60,000 bases of DNA from Antedon mediterranea (Eukaryota; Echinodermata; Crinoidea; Comatulida; Antedonidae), in contig NC_092676.1 of the NCBI RefSeq assembly GCF_964355755.1, forward strand, positions 15,360,288 through 15,420,287. The letters are read 5' to 3'. Positions 13,601 through 28,600 of the stretch are shown in pieces. Numbering within the stretch: the stretch's first letter is position 1; each line of letters opens with the position of its first letter. The notes beneath the pieces were generated by a model that did no database searches, was not told where the DNA came from, and was given only the letters and a program-made list of their open reading frames with translations. The position numbers and the translations under genes are program-made.

Positions 13601-16600
13601 CACCTTCTAATTGAAAAACAGTAATGATTTTTATGGTTATTTTGTAGTTTATCCTTCTTGTATAAAATGCTGGTAGGCCTACAACTCAGGGCCTGTTTCT
13701 GCTGAGCAGAAATAATCGATTATTAACCGTTTATTTTTTTAATCGATTATTTTTGGGCAGCAGAAACGGCGCAAAATAAAATTACCGATTAAAAATAACC
13801 GATTAAAAACACTCAATCCATTGCGTGATGTATTGTCCCTTGAAACAAAAAAAATGAAGGTCAAAATATTATAAATTTAAATTGGCCATATCAAAGTAAT
13901 ATTAAAGTTATTCACTTTAAGTCAAAAATTCGAGCCAAAAACAACAAGTTTATGTAATTAACAGGTAAATTAGTTTGATAACATTTTGTCTGCAAAATCG
14001 TCGCGAGTGAAAGTAAACAAAGATTTCAAACCACGAGTACGCATTATGTATATACTAATTAGGATTATTTACAACTCGGCACAGTTGAGAAGGTATTTTC
14101 ACACAGATCGTGAGGAAGTTTTATGAAATATGCATACAGAGTAGCGAAACAAGCGCATTTCGTTATGAGATATGTTTTGATCGAAAACTTTGACTGGAAG
14201 TCAAAGTTATTTTTTAAACAAAAAAACATCTGTATTTCAGATAAATGATTTTTTTTTCAACAAATTTTTGGTGATAGAAACTATTATGATACTTCAAAAT
14301 GACCAACCTTTTTTCGAAATATTTTATTTTTTATTTTTTTGGAATTAGTCAAAGGGACAATACATCTTTAATCGATTATTTCTTGTTTTAACCGATTATT
14401 GCGGAGCAGCTCAAAACTGCAACACAAATAGCGATTATTGACCCCACTTTGACCTCTAGAGTATGGCAAACTTATTCACGTCACAAAGCATGCTGTTTAT
14501 TTGCGCGATATCGGCGACGATCAGCAAAACAACGATTGTGATGTAGACCGAATAACAATCAAATGTTAAACATTTGATTTTTATTATTTTGTGGGGGAGA
14601 ATTGTACCGAGAGACTCCAGGATTCTGTGTTACAAGTACACCGTTACATCCCACCAGTTCAGGCTAACAATGTTTTACATGTCCTTTTTTAGGCCTGTTG
14701 TCTGTTGACTTGTTTCAGTAGAAATATATAGCCTATAGGCCTAGCAGGCCGAAGGTAGAACCAACGAATGGCGAAAGAACTTTTCTCGCCGACGTGTCCT
14801 TATTAATATAACATCATTATTCTGTTGTATGTGGTACGGTAGTAGGCCTAGATGTTTATTTTACAAATAATATAGCTTTACATAAGAGTACTTTTTAATC
14901 CTACATGTGAGAGTTTTAGGCAGCGATAGGATGTAAAGAAACCAACTCTCATCGGCCTTTCATAACTTGAACTGCGCTGTGGGGGAATGATGACGTGATT
15001 TAAAAAACGTAGTCGTAGCAATTTTCAATTGCAACACGATTATTTTTGTGGTTTGCGATGACTGGAAAAAATCGATTATTTTGATTTTTTCAGCAGAAAC
15101 AGACCCTTACTGTGTTATATACAGTACTTTCCATGCAATTTTATCTTCTTGAAATGACGTTTTGAATTAAATTGACAGTGACACCTAATTATTTGGTGTT
15201 GTAAGATTTATTAAAGGTTGCTCTATTATAATGTGTTTACTATAGTATATAGAAAGCATAAATCAATTAAGAATTGGAGAATTCTAGGAATTTTCTGTCA
15301 TTCCATCCAATTCTTGATGATTGATATCTTCTCAGTCCTACAATAAATATGTAATATATTAACAATTTTTTAACAAATGTTGATATTTTATTAATTTAAG
15401 AATGTTCACATTTTTTTATTTTATCATTTTTGTTACCATATAGCTTTTTAACACAACTGGTGATAATTTGATAAAGGATGGGGCAAAAAACTAATTATTA
15501 TTTTTAATAACTATTTTTATCTAGCTGTGGTAGCTATAGCCTGTACTTTTCTGTGAATTTCACAGTGAGTCAACCTTGGCGGTTCATTTGTTACGGTTAA
15601 AACCAAAACATTGAGCCATTCTCAACTTTACTTCCATTCTTTTGGATTTAATAATTGAAACCGTTTATTTTTATACAATACTTCAATGTTTGTTCTGTGT
15701 ACATTTTTATTAGAAAATATGCTACCTTTAATAGAATTGAATGAATTATACTAGTAGGCTATTAATATTGACATCTGTGCATCACACAAAAAGGTAGAAT
15801 TTTAACGTTTTTCCCTTTAATAGTTAAAGTCGAAGAAATCAAAGAATTACGTCATGGCAAAAACACTGAAACATTTCGTTCTCCAGACATCAGCCAGGAA
15901 TTGCCTGATGATCGTGCCTTTTCAATCATCTATAGCAATGAATATCTGACCCTTGACCTGATAGCTTCTACAGCGGATGAAGCAAACATTTGGATAACAG
16001 GCCTTATGTATTTAATGAGTGGCTGTCATCGGAGTAAGTAAAATCTATTTTTCATATTTTGATTATTCATTTTTTTGTTTCAATTTATGCACACTGTAAT
16101 TTTTTAAAACATTCCTTTTTTCCTGTTTCTTTTTTTGTTAAATTCATAATTTATTCTTTTTACCAGATAACTAGATCTCTATTCTACAGAAAGTTAACTC
16201 CTGGTTAATGTTGTTATATGCCCTTATTTTCAGCTTATTTGATTATAATATTTCAGCCTAGTATTGGGGTCTAAAAAAATACCATTCTGAAGTTCAAATC
16301 ACAAAAATAAAAGTCTCTCTTCTTGTAAAATCAACTAAATTTCCATCATAATCTAAATTACATCTTAATATATGCAGTGTGGTTGATTATGATTACGAAT
16401 TGATGCATTTACAATGAATCATGCTAATTGTAATTTTTTAATTGGCTCATCCTGAATCTATTGTTTTTATTATTTTTTCTCTTGAATTGTTCAAAATTTA
16501 AAATCAAAACAAACAAATCTATCACATTTTATTTTAATTTTGAAAAAAATAAAAGCATCTTCAATCAAATGACAAAATAAGAATTAATAATACAACGTTC

Positions 16601-19600
16601 TCAAACTTCGTGACTTGTCTTCGTGACAGTACGAAAAGAAATGATGTGCGATATCAACTGCTTTCTCAATAGCACGTCCCGCGGGACGTGGAAGCGATGC
16701 AAACTTAGCAGGCGTCCAGCGTACGCAAACGTCGCACGGGTCTGACTGGCTGCACGTGTGGCAGTTAATGCACCGCATGTGGCGATCCCACTTAACTGTT
16801 GATCGTGGGCCCCTGCACTGGATGCATTCTTGTTTTGGCATGATGGCAAAGAACGCCTAAACAAAGCACACAAACACACACCTAACAGAGTATCTCGTTC
16901 CTAACGTACTATGTTACAGTGGTTACGCCTGACTGATTCTTTTGTATCGCCTACTCTATGCCGGTGAACAGTCCCGGTATGTGAACAATTTCTGCCTCGT
17001 GAGTAGACGAGGCAACGATTTGCAACGTATCAACAACAATTAACTAATCTAACGGTATTTTTGCCCTCTGTTAGATTAACAAAACAGGGCAACGTTTTCT
17101 AACGTATCAATCCTTATACAATGTATAATATATGAGATCAACTTAGCCTCGGCTAGCTTCTCAAGGTTCGATTTTCTTTCTCGTTTGTGACGTACGCAAC
17201 GTTTTCAAACTTTGTGACTTGTCTTCGTGACAGTACGAAAAGAAATGATGACGGTAACACGTGGGAGTGGTCCCACAAGAGGGCGCTAGAGCGGGATGTA
17301 CCATTCTTAATGAGGTGAATTCGGGTAAAATTCTTCTTTTCGTAATTATTTCGCACTTTGTGGAAAAGGGCTATTGTCTGGTTTATCCAGGTAAGCAACT
17401 TATAGACTACCAACACCATTTCTGGTTTGTGTAATTTTGCGCACATTTGCCCTAGCCTTCACTGTTTTTCTGTTGTTGTTTTCTCTTAATAAAAACACTT
17501 TTTGACGATTTAAAATTTAACTTAAAAACTTTAAAAGTTATAAACATGCTAGAAATCATTATTTCTGTAAGTAACATAAACATTGAGATGGTACTGTGTA
17601 TAAGCATATGAAAATTAATGCCCCCAAAACGATTTATTATATATACAGTATTTTATTTTTTTTTAAACAGGTAACAATACATAAATATACAGTACCAATT
17701 TTTTTAGCCCCATTTGACCATTCTACTGTATAATCGTTTTAAAAATTTATTATTTGAATTGTAAAGAATTTGATCATTCTTTGTTGTATAATAAGGGAAT
17801 AATGAGGGAATATTAATAGCTTGATGTTTATGATTTAACATTAGTAGAGCATGATATTCAACAAAAAGTAGAATAACAGAAATGAAGATCTAATTTGTGT
17901 TGTTACCTCCAAAGTAAACTGGTCCTCAAACAAGGCAGAAATACTTTTTTGTGTAATAGCTGTTTGGAAGATTGATTTAAATAACCAATTTTAAATATTA
18001 CCCCATTTACTGCAGTATCTTAGATTAACTTGCTACATGATGGATTTTTTATCGATACCACTGTGTCAAACTGAGTCTGTATTGATGTCATGTGGAATCT
18101 ACTAGATAGGATGCTTAGCTTCATAGTTTTTAAAACAGTACATTCTATAGTCATTAATGCCCTTGCCACATTTGTGATAGGTAATTTAATACTAAAATGA
18201 TTGATTTAATTGCTTGTTCATCCACAGTGTAAGCAAATATTTTAGTTTTACAGGTAATTAAATGCAATGCAGATTGCAGAGTAGTTGTATGTTCAGTATG
18301 TTCAGTATGCTTTGCAGATAGGCAGAGACATCAAATCCAAAAACCCTGTATTGAATACCAGTATCAAACTTGATCACAGATCACAGATGAATACAATAGC
18401 AACTTGTGGAGCAGGATCTTTCAGTTTTGTTGAATCAATTATTTTACTTGCAATTTAGACGTTTTGTAAAAATGTATTATATAGCTTTAAAAACATTAAA
18501 CCAGATTATTCCTTGTCTTAAATCGTTGATTTTGTAAATACACAAAGTATTCTTCACTTTGAAATATCTGTAAGCTAAAAAATGAAAGCAATACTGGATA
18601 TGGGACTTTGGAAAATAAAAGATGCTAAAGAAAAATTGTGAGCTAGGGTGCGCATCAGAAAGTGACAACATGAATGAAAGTACGTTGAACTCTGTCAATC
18701 AGTCGGCAGTTTAAAACTATTTCAGGGATGAAATTTGAATTGGTAATTGAAAAAATTAGAGTGAAGTATTGGAATAATAAAACTATAACTGCTTACGGAC
18801 TTGAAATAAACACAAAAAAAGTGCATATGGTGGTGATCGAAAGTAGGAGGTTGCATAATTGATAGGTGACGTAATAACTCACGAAACATGGCCGCTGAGA
18901 TGTCAAATTACTGTTATTTTTTACCTTTTTCTATTGTTTATTTTTTAAATTCAGGAAAGTGATATAGCCTATCCTGTGCGGCCCATCAAGAAACATTATT
19001 GTGCCAAATGTGAGCATGTACCATTCTGCAGTTTCGGAGGAGATACATAAAATTACAAAACCAATTTAGTAGCATAGATAATATAAATGGGGAAAGTTTT
19101 GTGTACATAAGACTATAGTAATATTCAGGTAAAATCCTTAAAGTTTAAATGGAGGATGACATGAAACAAGTGTATGGCCTGCTATTTTACAACCAAAAGA
19201 CTAAAGATTTTAGGTAAAAGATTGACAATTGTTGCCAGAGAGAATTCATTGCAATGTTCTTTATAAATATAATTATTTTATTTAAAATTAATAGTGAACA
19301 TAAAGCATATAGAATGCAAATTGATTATATTATCATCCTTCCTTATATGCAGATTGTTGGTATTATCATCCTTCCTTATATGCAGATTGTTGGTATTTAG
19401 TCTAAATACATTAGGCGGAGGTAAATGATAATATCAATAGAAGTTTATGAATGTGAAATAAGAATAGACCTAGTAGCTACAATTTTAGGTTCAATTTGTT
19501 GTCAAGGAGATGCATTTTGATTCTTGAGGTAAACAATAGACATAATGTTGTTAATATACCTTTACAACAAATTGCTTTTAAATTTCATGAATATCTTAAT

Positions 19601-22600
19601 TTGTTGTATTGCAAGTACTACTAGATCAAAAGTTAATTGATTTTAACGGAAAAGAAAAATAAGCCTTTGGGCTTGAAAATGTAATGAAACAATAATTGGT
19701 ACAATTATAACAACTGGGTATACAGCAGCCATTTGTTGGCGACTAGATAATGGTTTTTGTCAATATTACCAAATGAAAAAAATAATAAAATTGTTACCAA
19801 CTGTAGCCTCGATTAGCTAAATTTGTAGGTTCTAGACAATATTTCAAATTATTATTAGCAAAATAATAAATATTTTGGCACATATGTCATTTCATTTTAA
19901 TACTTGTGTTCCCAAATACGGTCTAGGCAAATAGGTACATGTCATATGATTGACACTAAGAATTTATGATACAGGTCTATCTACCTTCTGATTGGCTCGA
20001 ACACCGTTTTGATATTTTGGAATATTTCGTTGCAAGATGATGTGATGATGATGAACCTTTTCGAAGACTAAATATGTTTTTCTAGGCCTGGTAGTATATA
20101 CAGTAACTATTTTTATATCTATTTATTAATTCCTACAGAACAATGTAATATAGTAAATATATTATGAACAGTATATTTTCTTTTTTAATACTTAATGAAA
20201 CTGTATTTTACTGTTTCCCATTATATGGATTTAACACCACAGCTAAATCATGCGATTGCATCTGCTCGCTAGGCAGACAATTTTTTTCTTAAAAGATTAG
20301 CCTACATCACAATAGGATTTTTAACAAACTATGTGTTTTAATCGCGGTGCAGTTTTATAGTAAACATTATGTCCATAAGAAGTAACCTGTCCTTGAAAAT
20401 ATGGTCGCAGTGTTATTTCCCTGCACAGCAGTATACCATGAAAAAGGCATCCAACGCGTGTATGATGCGTATTGATGTTCCTTGCTCGTGGTAGAAAGAG
20501 AGAGCGACTTGACTTTCCGAATGGCTAGTTTGTGTAGTGCCTCCTTGTAATAGTTATACAAGATGTGAACTTTGTGAATAATGCATTATGCCCTTTTGTT
20601 TCCGGTCAAATATACTGTAGCCTGCAAAAATGAGAAATATCAAATTTTGAATTACTCATCAAGGATTTCTCATCTATAAAAATGTTTTGTACAATCCTAT
20701 TGATTTTTATTGGTGATCCGATGTTCATTATAATAATTACTTTAGGTTTAAAAACATCACTTAACAAGCAAGGTTGTTGTTATTAATACATTATAAAAAA
20801 TCAACAGTAATTAAATCAATTACTTGTTCAGTATATAAAACCATTATAAGCTGCAATCATGCTTTTCTAGTGTCTAATTGTGTGTTTTTACAGTTTTTGT
20901 CAACTAACAAGCCTTTAAAATAGTCTAAAACATGCTCTAATTAACTTTATCCATTTGTAAAATTGCAAGCATGCATGTTGGGTTGCACATTTTTTTCAAT
21001 TCTCGTATATAAGTTTTGTTAGCCATAATATACGATATATTGTACAAGCATGATTTTAGAAAATCATGCATAGATAACATTACTAATTATTGCGTACCTC
21101 CAAAATAGTCTTCCGTGGAATAAGGTCTATCTAAGGGCTTGTTTCTGCAGCGTAGCACCATTTGGTGTGGTCAACAAAAAACATAATACTATTACTAGAG
21201 CTCTGCCAATCAAGTAACCAGAGATAACTGGTTAAATGGTATTCTAACCTCCAAATGTGGGGTTAGTTTTATACTGTTATTTTCACGCTGCCATTTAACC
21301 GGTTATTGAAAATGTTTCCAGTTTCTACTGCCCAAAAAAATTGGGTTTTATTTATTCACACGGTAAATTTTTTTCGCAGCAGCAACAACAGAACCTATAT
21401 GGTAAACATTTGTTTAAAATCTTTTTTTACTTTGACATGGTAACAGACAAACAGACGCAATTAAGCACCCATACAAATAAACAAAGTATATAATATTTTG
21501 GTAATGAAAACAAAATTTGTTCATTATTCAGTTTACTTTTTTATTTTTCAGGTTCAAATGAGAATGAAAATGAGCAAGATATGCGAGATCGATATCCTTT
21601 TTTAGTGCATTAAAAACCATATCTTTATATATTGTATTTTGATATTCGTAAGAACCTGGTAAGGTTCACTTTTGGTTTTTATACTGTTGCAGAAAGCACA
21701 GTAGCTCTTTCAGTACCGTATATTTCGGTGTATAAGACGCACGCCCTAACTGAGAGTAAAATATCGGTATTTTTTATATCGTCGATGTATAAGACGCACC
21801 TTATATTTCATCAAAACAATTTTTTATTAAATTGTAATCAATATATTGTAATAATATATTTTGTTATATCTACAACGGCGTCCTTTATTTAGGTTTTTTC
21901 TTACCTAGGCTCGGCCGCGCCCAGCCTCAACAAGTTCTTTCTAACTTGTTATTCATGAGTTTTGCACCCGCAACATCGAGTGCATGACCGTGTGTGTAAC
22001 ACGCACGTGTGTGGGTCAACCTCGCTCGATCATTTCGAGAGGGCGCACGTTTTCACAGACAATCGTATTCAATTAGTATCGATGTATCCGAGATGTGTAT
22101 ACGCTAGGTCCATGCTGTAATCAACTGTTAGAGAATATCCCAGTCGAATACCGTACACCATGTGGCCGCCAAGAAGGGCTTGCGCTAGGGGTTCGGCGAT
22201 CGTGCGTATAACTATTAATAAATACATTCCAATCGTAAACGTTTACAAATGAAATTTTATCGGAGCGCCTAAAACAGCTCTATAATGAACAAATCTTTTC
22301 ATCATATTTAGTATAACGTCATGCTAAAATGTCTTGAAAACTAGGCAGAAACAGGTTGCCGTTACGTTATTACACTGTAGCTAGCCTACTCAGGCCTAGC
22401 CGTGCCAATGAGGTGACGATTATGTACAATCTGTGTGGTGAGGCATTTATGTTTGGTGTATAAGACGCACCCTTAATTTAGAGGTCAAATTTGCGTGTCA
22501 AAAGTGCGACTTATACACCGAAATATACGGTACTTCACCAGTTTCTGAACAATGTGTGCATAAAACAAATACAGTGTCTTACCATACAATGAGCACACCA

Positions 22601-25600
22601 ATGATGGATGTTTTGAAAACAGAGACCAACGATACAGGGTTTTCAAGAAATCTAAAAAACAGAGACCGCCTATAATTTAATATTAGAAGTTTTCGTTGGG
22701 ATTTCTCTATAAATATACCCAGCAACAACTTCTCAACATTAGGCCATAATAATAGGGGATCTTCGTTTTCAAGAACCACATGAATACAGGTTTATATATA
22801 AATCTTGAAAACAAAGACCTCCCCTCCCCCCTCCCCCCTATATAATGCAATATTGTCGCACACCTGAGAGCGGGTACACGGACGATACCAGTGGCTTTGA
22901 GGAGGATTTTTAAATTGGAAGGAAAAAAGGTCTATGTCGGTTTACCCAGGTAAGTTATCACTTATAGACTACCAACACCACTATTGGTTTGTGTAGTTTT
23001 AGATGTTTTCGAGATTACTCGGAAACAGACAGAGACTGCTTTTGAGGTCTCTGTTTTTTAAACACCCGACCAATAAAAGGTGATAAGAAATGATTTTGAT
23101 CTCAAAAAGCTCCACAAGCCAGAAAAAAAAAGGAAAGTTTAGTGTCAGCTAACAGGTTTGTAAAGATTCATCGTGTGAGATCACGGCTTATGAATTTTAT
23201 ACATATTTTTTTATCTAAACTTACCACGGAGTAATGTTATTTGAAGCATCTTGCATGTAGATTTAATAACGCAGATAGTAGAGGCCCGTAACCATGTAGT
23301 CTTATGAAGTCTTTGAACTGCATTATTTAAAGTTATTTTTAAGTTGTTGACTGCAATTGGTGATGTTAAAAGCTACTTATTTATGCATCAATAACTTTGA
23401 CATGCAACAATGAACATGCATGAGCAGTGATAATAAAGCTTCTATTAGCTATAGGTGTTTGAAAACTTATAACGTTATCTGAACATCATGATTTTAACAT
23501 CAAATACATGTACACCTGTGTTAGCTTTCTATATCTAACATCACATTCAAATGGTAGTTTTAAAAACAAAGAATAATTTTTGCCATGGTCACTAAAGTAT
23601 ATATTGAGACATGAAGAAGAGTCTAGTATATTTGATTTGTGGTAAATTTTGAATAAAAAGATTGTTTTTTTTATTATGATTAATCCAAGTGTTTAGACAT
23701 AATCCATGGGTTTAAATTGATTGAACAAATCGTTTCAGATTTCACGGTTTGTTCTGTTTATGATTAATTAGCTTGCCAATAGTGATAGACAGTGGGTTTA
23801 AAGAGATAAGTGTGACGACGACGACACACAATAAATTGCTGTAGAAATGAATTTCAGAATGCTTTTTTATGGCCAATTTCTACAACCTGTGTTTCAATTC
23901 AAGATTAAGTTGTTGATGTTTTTCATCACTATAAACTCTGCACAACCAAACTAAATTCATCTTTATTTATCTCAGCATGAGCTATGCATTTTAATGAATA
24001 ATCTTTAAATCCAACTCTTGATGATAAATTTAAAGATAGGATATTATAAAAAAAATGGTTAAGCCTACACATTATTATGGATTTTAAATAATATTCAAAA
24101 GTTGAAACTGTCAGAATTGCGAGAGTTTTATGTATATCATGTAGTATTTTATTTCTTTATTATTATTATTTTTATATTGAAATAGACCAATATAAAACGT
24201 TGATAAAATTTATGATTTTTTTTCTTCATATCAAGACTACAAATGATTTTTTTTCTCGTAAATTTTCTCTGTTCACTAGTTTGTGTAGTAGTTTTCTAGA
24301 TAGATTTGAAAAAAAACCAAAACAGGAAAGTTTTTTTATATTTATATGTCGTAAGTTTTCTTAAATGTTTTTATTGATATTTTGTTTTATATCCAGCAAC
24401 CAATTTTATTTTAAACACAATAAACTTTTTAAAGAGAACATAATGTAAACTGATGAATTGAAAGTAATATATAAATTGCCTATTTTACATAAATGTCAAT
24501 CACCTTGGTTTCCATACTGAATTGTCTATGATTTTAAAATGTCTAACTATGTGACAAATCTTCCAAAAATTAATACATGATTTTAAATAATTAATTATAT
24601 AGTTGTGCTGATACTTTCCTTAATTGATACTATACATGGCTACAAACTGTTTTTGATGATGCTGCTGGTGAACCCTTAGGTCAACTTGATGAATTTGAAG
24701 TGATGAAACTAGTCAAGAAACTCAATCATGGTGTTGGGTCAATGAGAGTCAAGCAGAAATTTAAGGTATATTCATCTTTTTTGATAAATAACTAACTCAA
24801 TTATCTTATCTGATGATTATGTACATATTGTGTATAAGTTTTGCCTCATTTGTAAAGACAATACAAATTTACTGATGCTCCACCTGTAATTTATAGATGA
24901 TGCCAAAATGATAACCATAACAGAACAAGATACTGTAAATGATTTTATTTATTTTATTTTATTTTATTTTATGTCTTTAGGCAATGTGGCCAAGGATTAC
25001 CAATAGTGAATTAATCACTGTCCTATCAGATAGGTGGTAATCCCCCTGATGATAGTTACTGTTATAAAGAGTAGACTACATAGAAACCTCTATCCACATC
25101 AATGGTCTGGTTTCATTTTTTGTTTTGTTTCATTTTAGTGTTTTTTTATTTAGGTAACTTTTTGAGATGATAATAATTGTCGTATTCGAGTGTACCGTTT
25201 AGTAGTTTTTCTACTTCTTTAACGGAGTATTTTGAGCGTTGAGATTGTTCTTAACGAAAAAGCTTTCGTTGTCAACGTTTTCTATTCGAATGACTTCTGT
25301 TGAGCACAAAATTACAATTTGAATACAAAAAGTACTTAACGAATCTTTACGTTGACAACGAAAGTTCCCAATCGAATACGACAAATGAGAAGAAAAGCTA
25401 ATTATATGGCCACACGGTTGTTGAAAAATATATAAAAACATGTACCGTAATTAATTACTGAAATTATTTTTTAGTAATTTAGTATCTCTATATAAATCAA
25501 ATATTATAAATACATTTTTGTGGATATAAAGAATAAAATAATTATATTAGTATTTAAAAAACAAAGTTTTAATTGATAAAATGTGAAGCTCTAGGTAATC

Positions 25601-28600
25601 CAGGCCCCTTCTAAGTATCAATTTAGTTGTTATTTTTGGCAACACTACATTATTACAGTTATATTTGAAAGCTTCTGTTAAATTTAATCCTGAAAGTTTG
25701 TCAAAATGTTCAATTGTTCAATTATAGTAAATTTTCAATATACATGTTGAAATGTGCAAGTGTCAGTATTGTGGTTACATATTAGTTTTTACACATATTT
25801 TTCATATTTCCTGATTTTTCTCGTAATCTAAGATTTAAAGAGAAATTGTACAGTATTCACAAAGGAATAATGTATTTTCAGTGTCTTTTCACATTTTAAT
25901 TTGTGTGTCAGAATTTCATAATAACTATGGTTACGATTGTTATTACACATGTCCATATTATATGAGTTTCTTTTCACGAATCTCAATAATATCTGGACAT
26001 GGTTTAAAAATTCATTTTCTTGATGTCTAGAAATTTGTCTTTTAATGTCAATTAACATTCATCTTATAAAAAAAACATCAATCTAAAACAGTGATACCGG
26101 CAAAAAAATTAATAATACAAACTCAGGACAACAAGTTGTTTCGAGTTTATGAATAAGACATTTGAAAAAAACATTTGCGATTTAATACAGTACTTTGTTG
26201 AAATTGTCGGTCATTGTTGATTGAAATAGTAAGGTACATGTAACGATACACCACTATGACGTTTATATTTGTAAATGATAATTTATACAAACGTTGAGAA
26301 GCAATTGTCATTAATAAAGTTTATTTCTAAATATATAAACACATAATATAGTCTATATTATGTGTTTATATATCTAACAGTAGGGCCTACCCACACTCAC
26401 AATCACAGTAATAAAGTTTAGATGTGTTTATATATCTAACAGTAGGGCCTACCCACACTCACAATCACAGTAATAAAGTTTAGATGTGTTTATATCTAAC
26501 AGTAGGGCCTACCCACACTCACAATCACAGTAATAAAGTTTATATGTGTGTATATATCTAACAGTAGGGCCTACCCACACTCACAATCACAGTAATAAAG
26601 TTTATATGTGTTTATATATCTAACAGTAGGGCCTACCCACACTCACAATCACAGTAATAAAGTTTATATGTGTTTATATATCTAACAGTAGGGCCTACCC
26701 ACACTCACAATCACAGTAATAATGTTTAGATGTGTTTATATCCAACAGTAGGGCCTACCCACACTCACAATCACAGTAATAAAGTTTAGATGTGTTTATA
26801 TATCTAACAGTAGGGCCTACCCACACTCACAATCACAGTAATAAAGTTTATATGTGTTTATATCTAACAGTAGGGCCTACCCACACTCACAATCACAGTA
26901 ATAAAGTTTAGATGTGTGTATATCTAACAGTAGGGCCTACCCACACTCACAATCACAGTAATAAAGTTTATATGTGTTTATATATCTAACAGTAGGGCCT
27001 ACCCACACTCACAATCACAGTTATAAAGTTTAGATGTGTTTATATATCTAACAGTAGGGCCTACCCACACTCACAATCACAGTAATAAAGTTTAGATGTG
27101 TTTATATATCTAACAGTAGGACCTACCCACACTCACAATCACAGTAATAAAGTTTATATGTATTTATATCTAACAGTACCCACATTCACAGTAAGTAATT
27201 TGGGATTCAAGTGGCGACCAAAAATGGTTAATACGTATTTTACAGTATTGTCAAAATATTGCAATACTATATCTAAAGGTTTAAGTTTATCCCCCAAAGG
27301 CCCTTAAATTTACACTTTTGTTAAACCAATACTGGGAGAGTGAGAGATTAGAATGTTCCCTTCATAAATACATTTGTATAAACGTATATTTAATCTATCA
27401 AAATAGTATTTTTTTAAAGAAAATCGCCCTGTCTTCAGGTGGTTAAAATCAGTAGCGAAAGTACGAACCAACTTTATATACCATCGAGTAAACAATCTAG
27501 AAGTAACGTGGGATTCAATTTTTCTTAGGTAGATTTCTTTAAATGTGCCATAATATGAAACACATTTTGTGTGTGCATATTACGAGTTGTGGTTATTAAC
27601 TATTTGTATACTATTATCATATGGATCAATCATTTAACACCACATGTTCATTCATTTTATCCACCACCGCTTTCATCTTGAATAAAACGGCAATATAAAA
27701 AAGTGCTGCTCAGATTTTAAAAATAAATCAGTTTTATTGCGCATTATTCACCATTCTAGGCTGTCATACATAATCACAAGATGATTACAAAAAGCTCATC
27801 GGGCAATACTTGTAACCTGTTAACAAAAATTGTTTATTATTCGTAAAATGTTAGCATTAGTTGTTACTATTTCTATAATTACACAACTTAAATCAGGTCA
27901 ATTTACGAAAAGTTTTTACTAGAATGGCCTGATGAATAGTGTATTTAGTTGAACGACCTGCTGAATAGTATACAGTATCACTGAACGGCCTGATGAATAG
28001 TGTATTTAATTGAACGACCTGCTGAATAGTATACAGTAAAACTGAACGGCCTAATGAATAGTGTATTTAATTGAATGACCTGCTGAATAGTAGACAGTAT
28101 CACTGAACGGCCTGCTGAATAGTGTATTTAATTGAACAACCTGCTGAATAGTATACAGTATCACTAAACGGCCTGCTGAATAGTGTATTTAATTGAACGA
28201 CCTGCTGAATAGTATACAGTATAACTGAACGGCCTAATGAATAGTGTATTTAATTGAACGACCTGCGGAATAGTATACAGTATCACTGAACGGCCTAATG
28301 AATAGTGTATTTAATTGAATGACCTGCTGAATAGTATACAGTATCACTGAACGGCCTAATGAATAGTGTATTTAATTGAACGACCTGCGGAATAGTATAC
28401 AGTATCTCTGAACGGCCTGCTAAATAGTGTATTTAATTGAATGACCTGCTGAATAGTATACAGTATCACTGAACGGCCTAATGAATAGTGTATTTAATTG
28501 AACGACCTGCGGAATAGTATACAGTATCACTGAACGGCCTAATGAATAGTGTATTTAATTGAACGACCTGCGGAATAGTATACAGTATAACTGAACAGCC

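Larger units (their letters stand above)
21592..24635 (+). other. AT-AC minor-spliceosome (U12-type) intron
   Basis: The intron starts ATATCCTTTT, identical to the U12 5' splice-site consensus ATATCCTT. It ends ...GATACTATAC with AC. TTCCTTAAT at 24616-24624 matches the U12 branch-point consensus, with the branch A about 12 nt from the 3' end, inside the usual narrow window. An in-frame TGA just upstream and the absence of any AG near the junction exclude an ordinary acceptor. The intron is 3044 nt and hosts an 823-bp transposon. Confidence 0.9.

Noticed and set aside
21632-21892. 86-codon ORF
   Set aside because: It runs into the inverted-repeat end of the 21712-22534 element and has no conserved motif.
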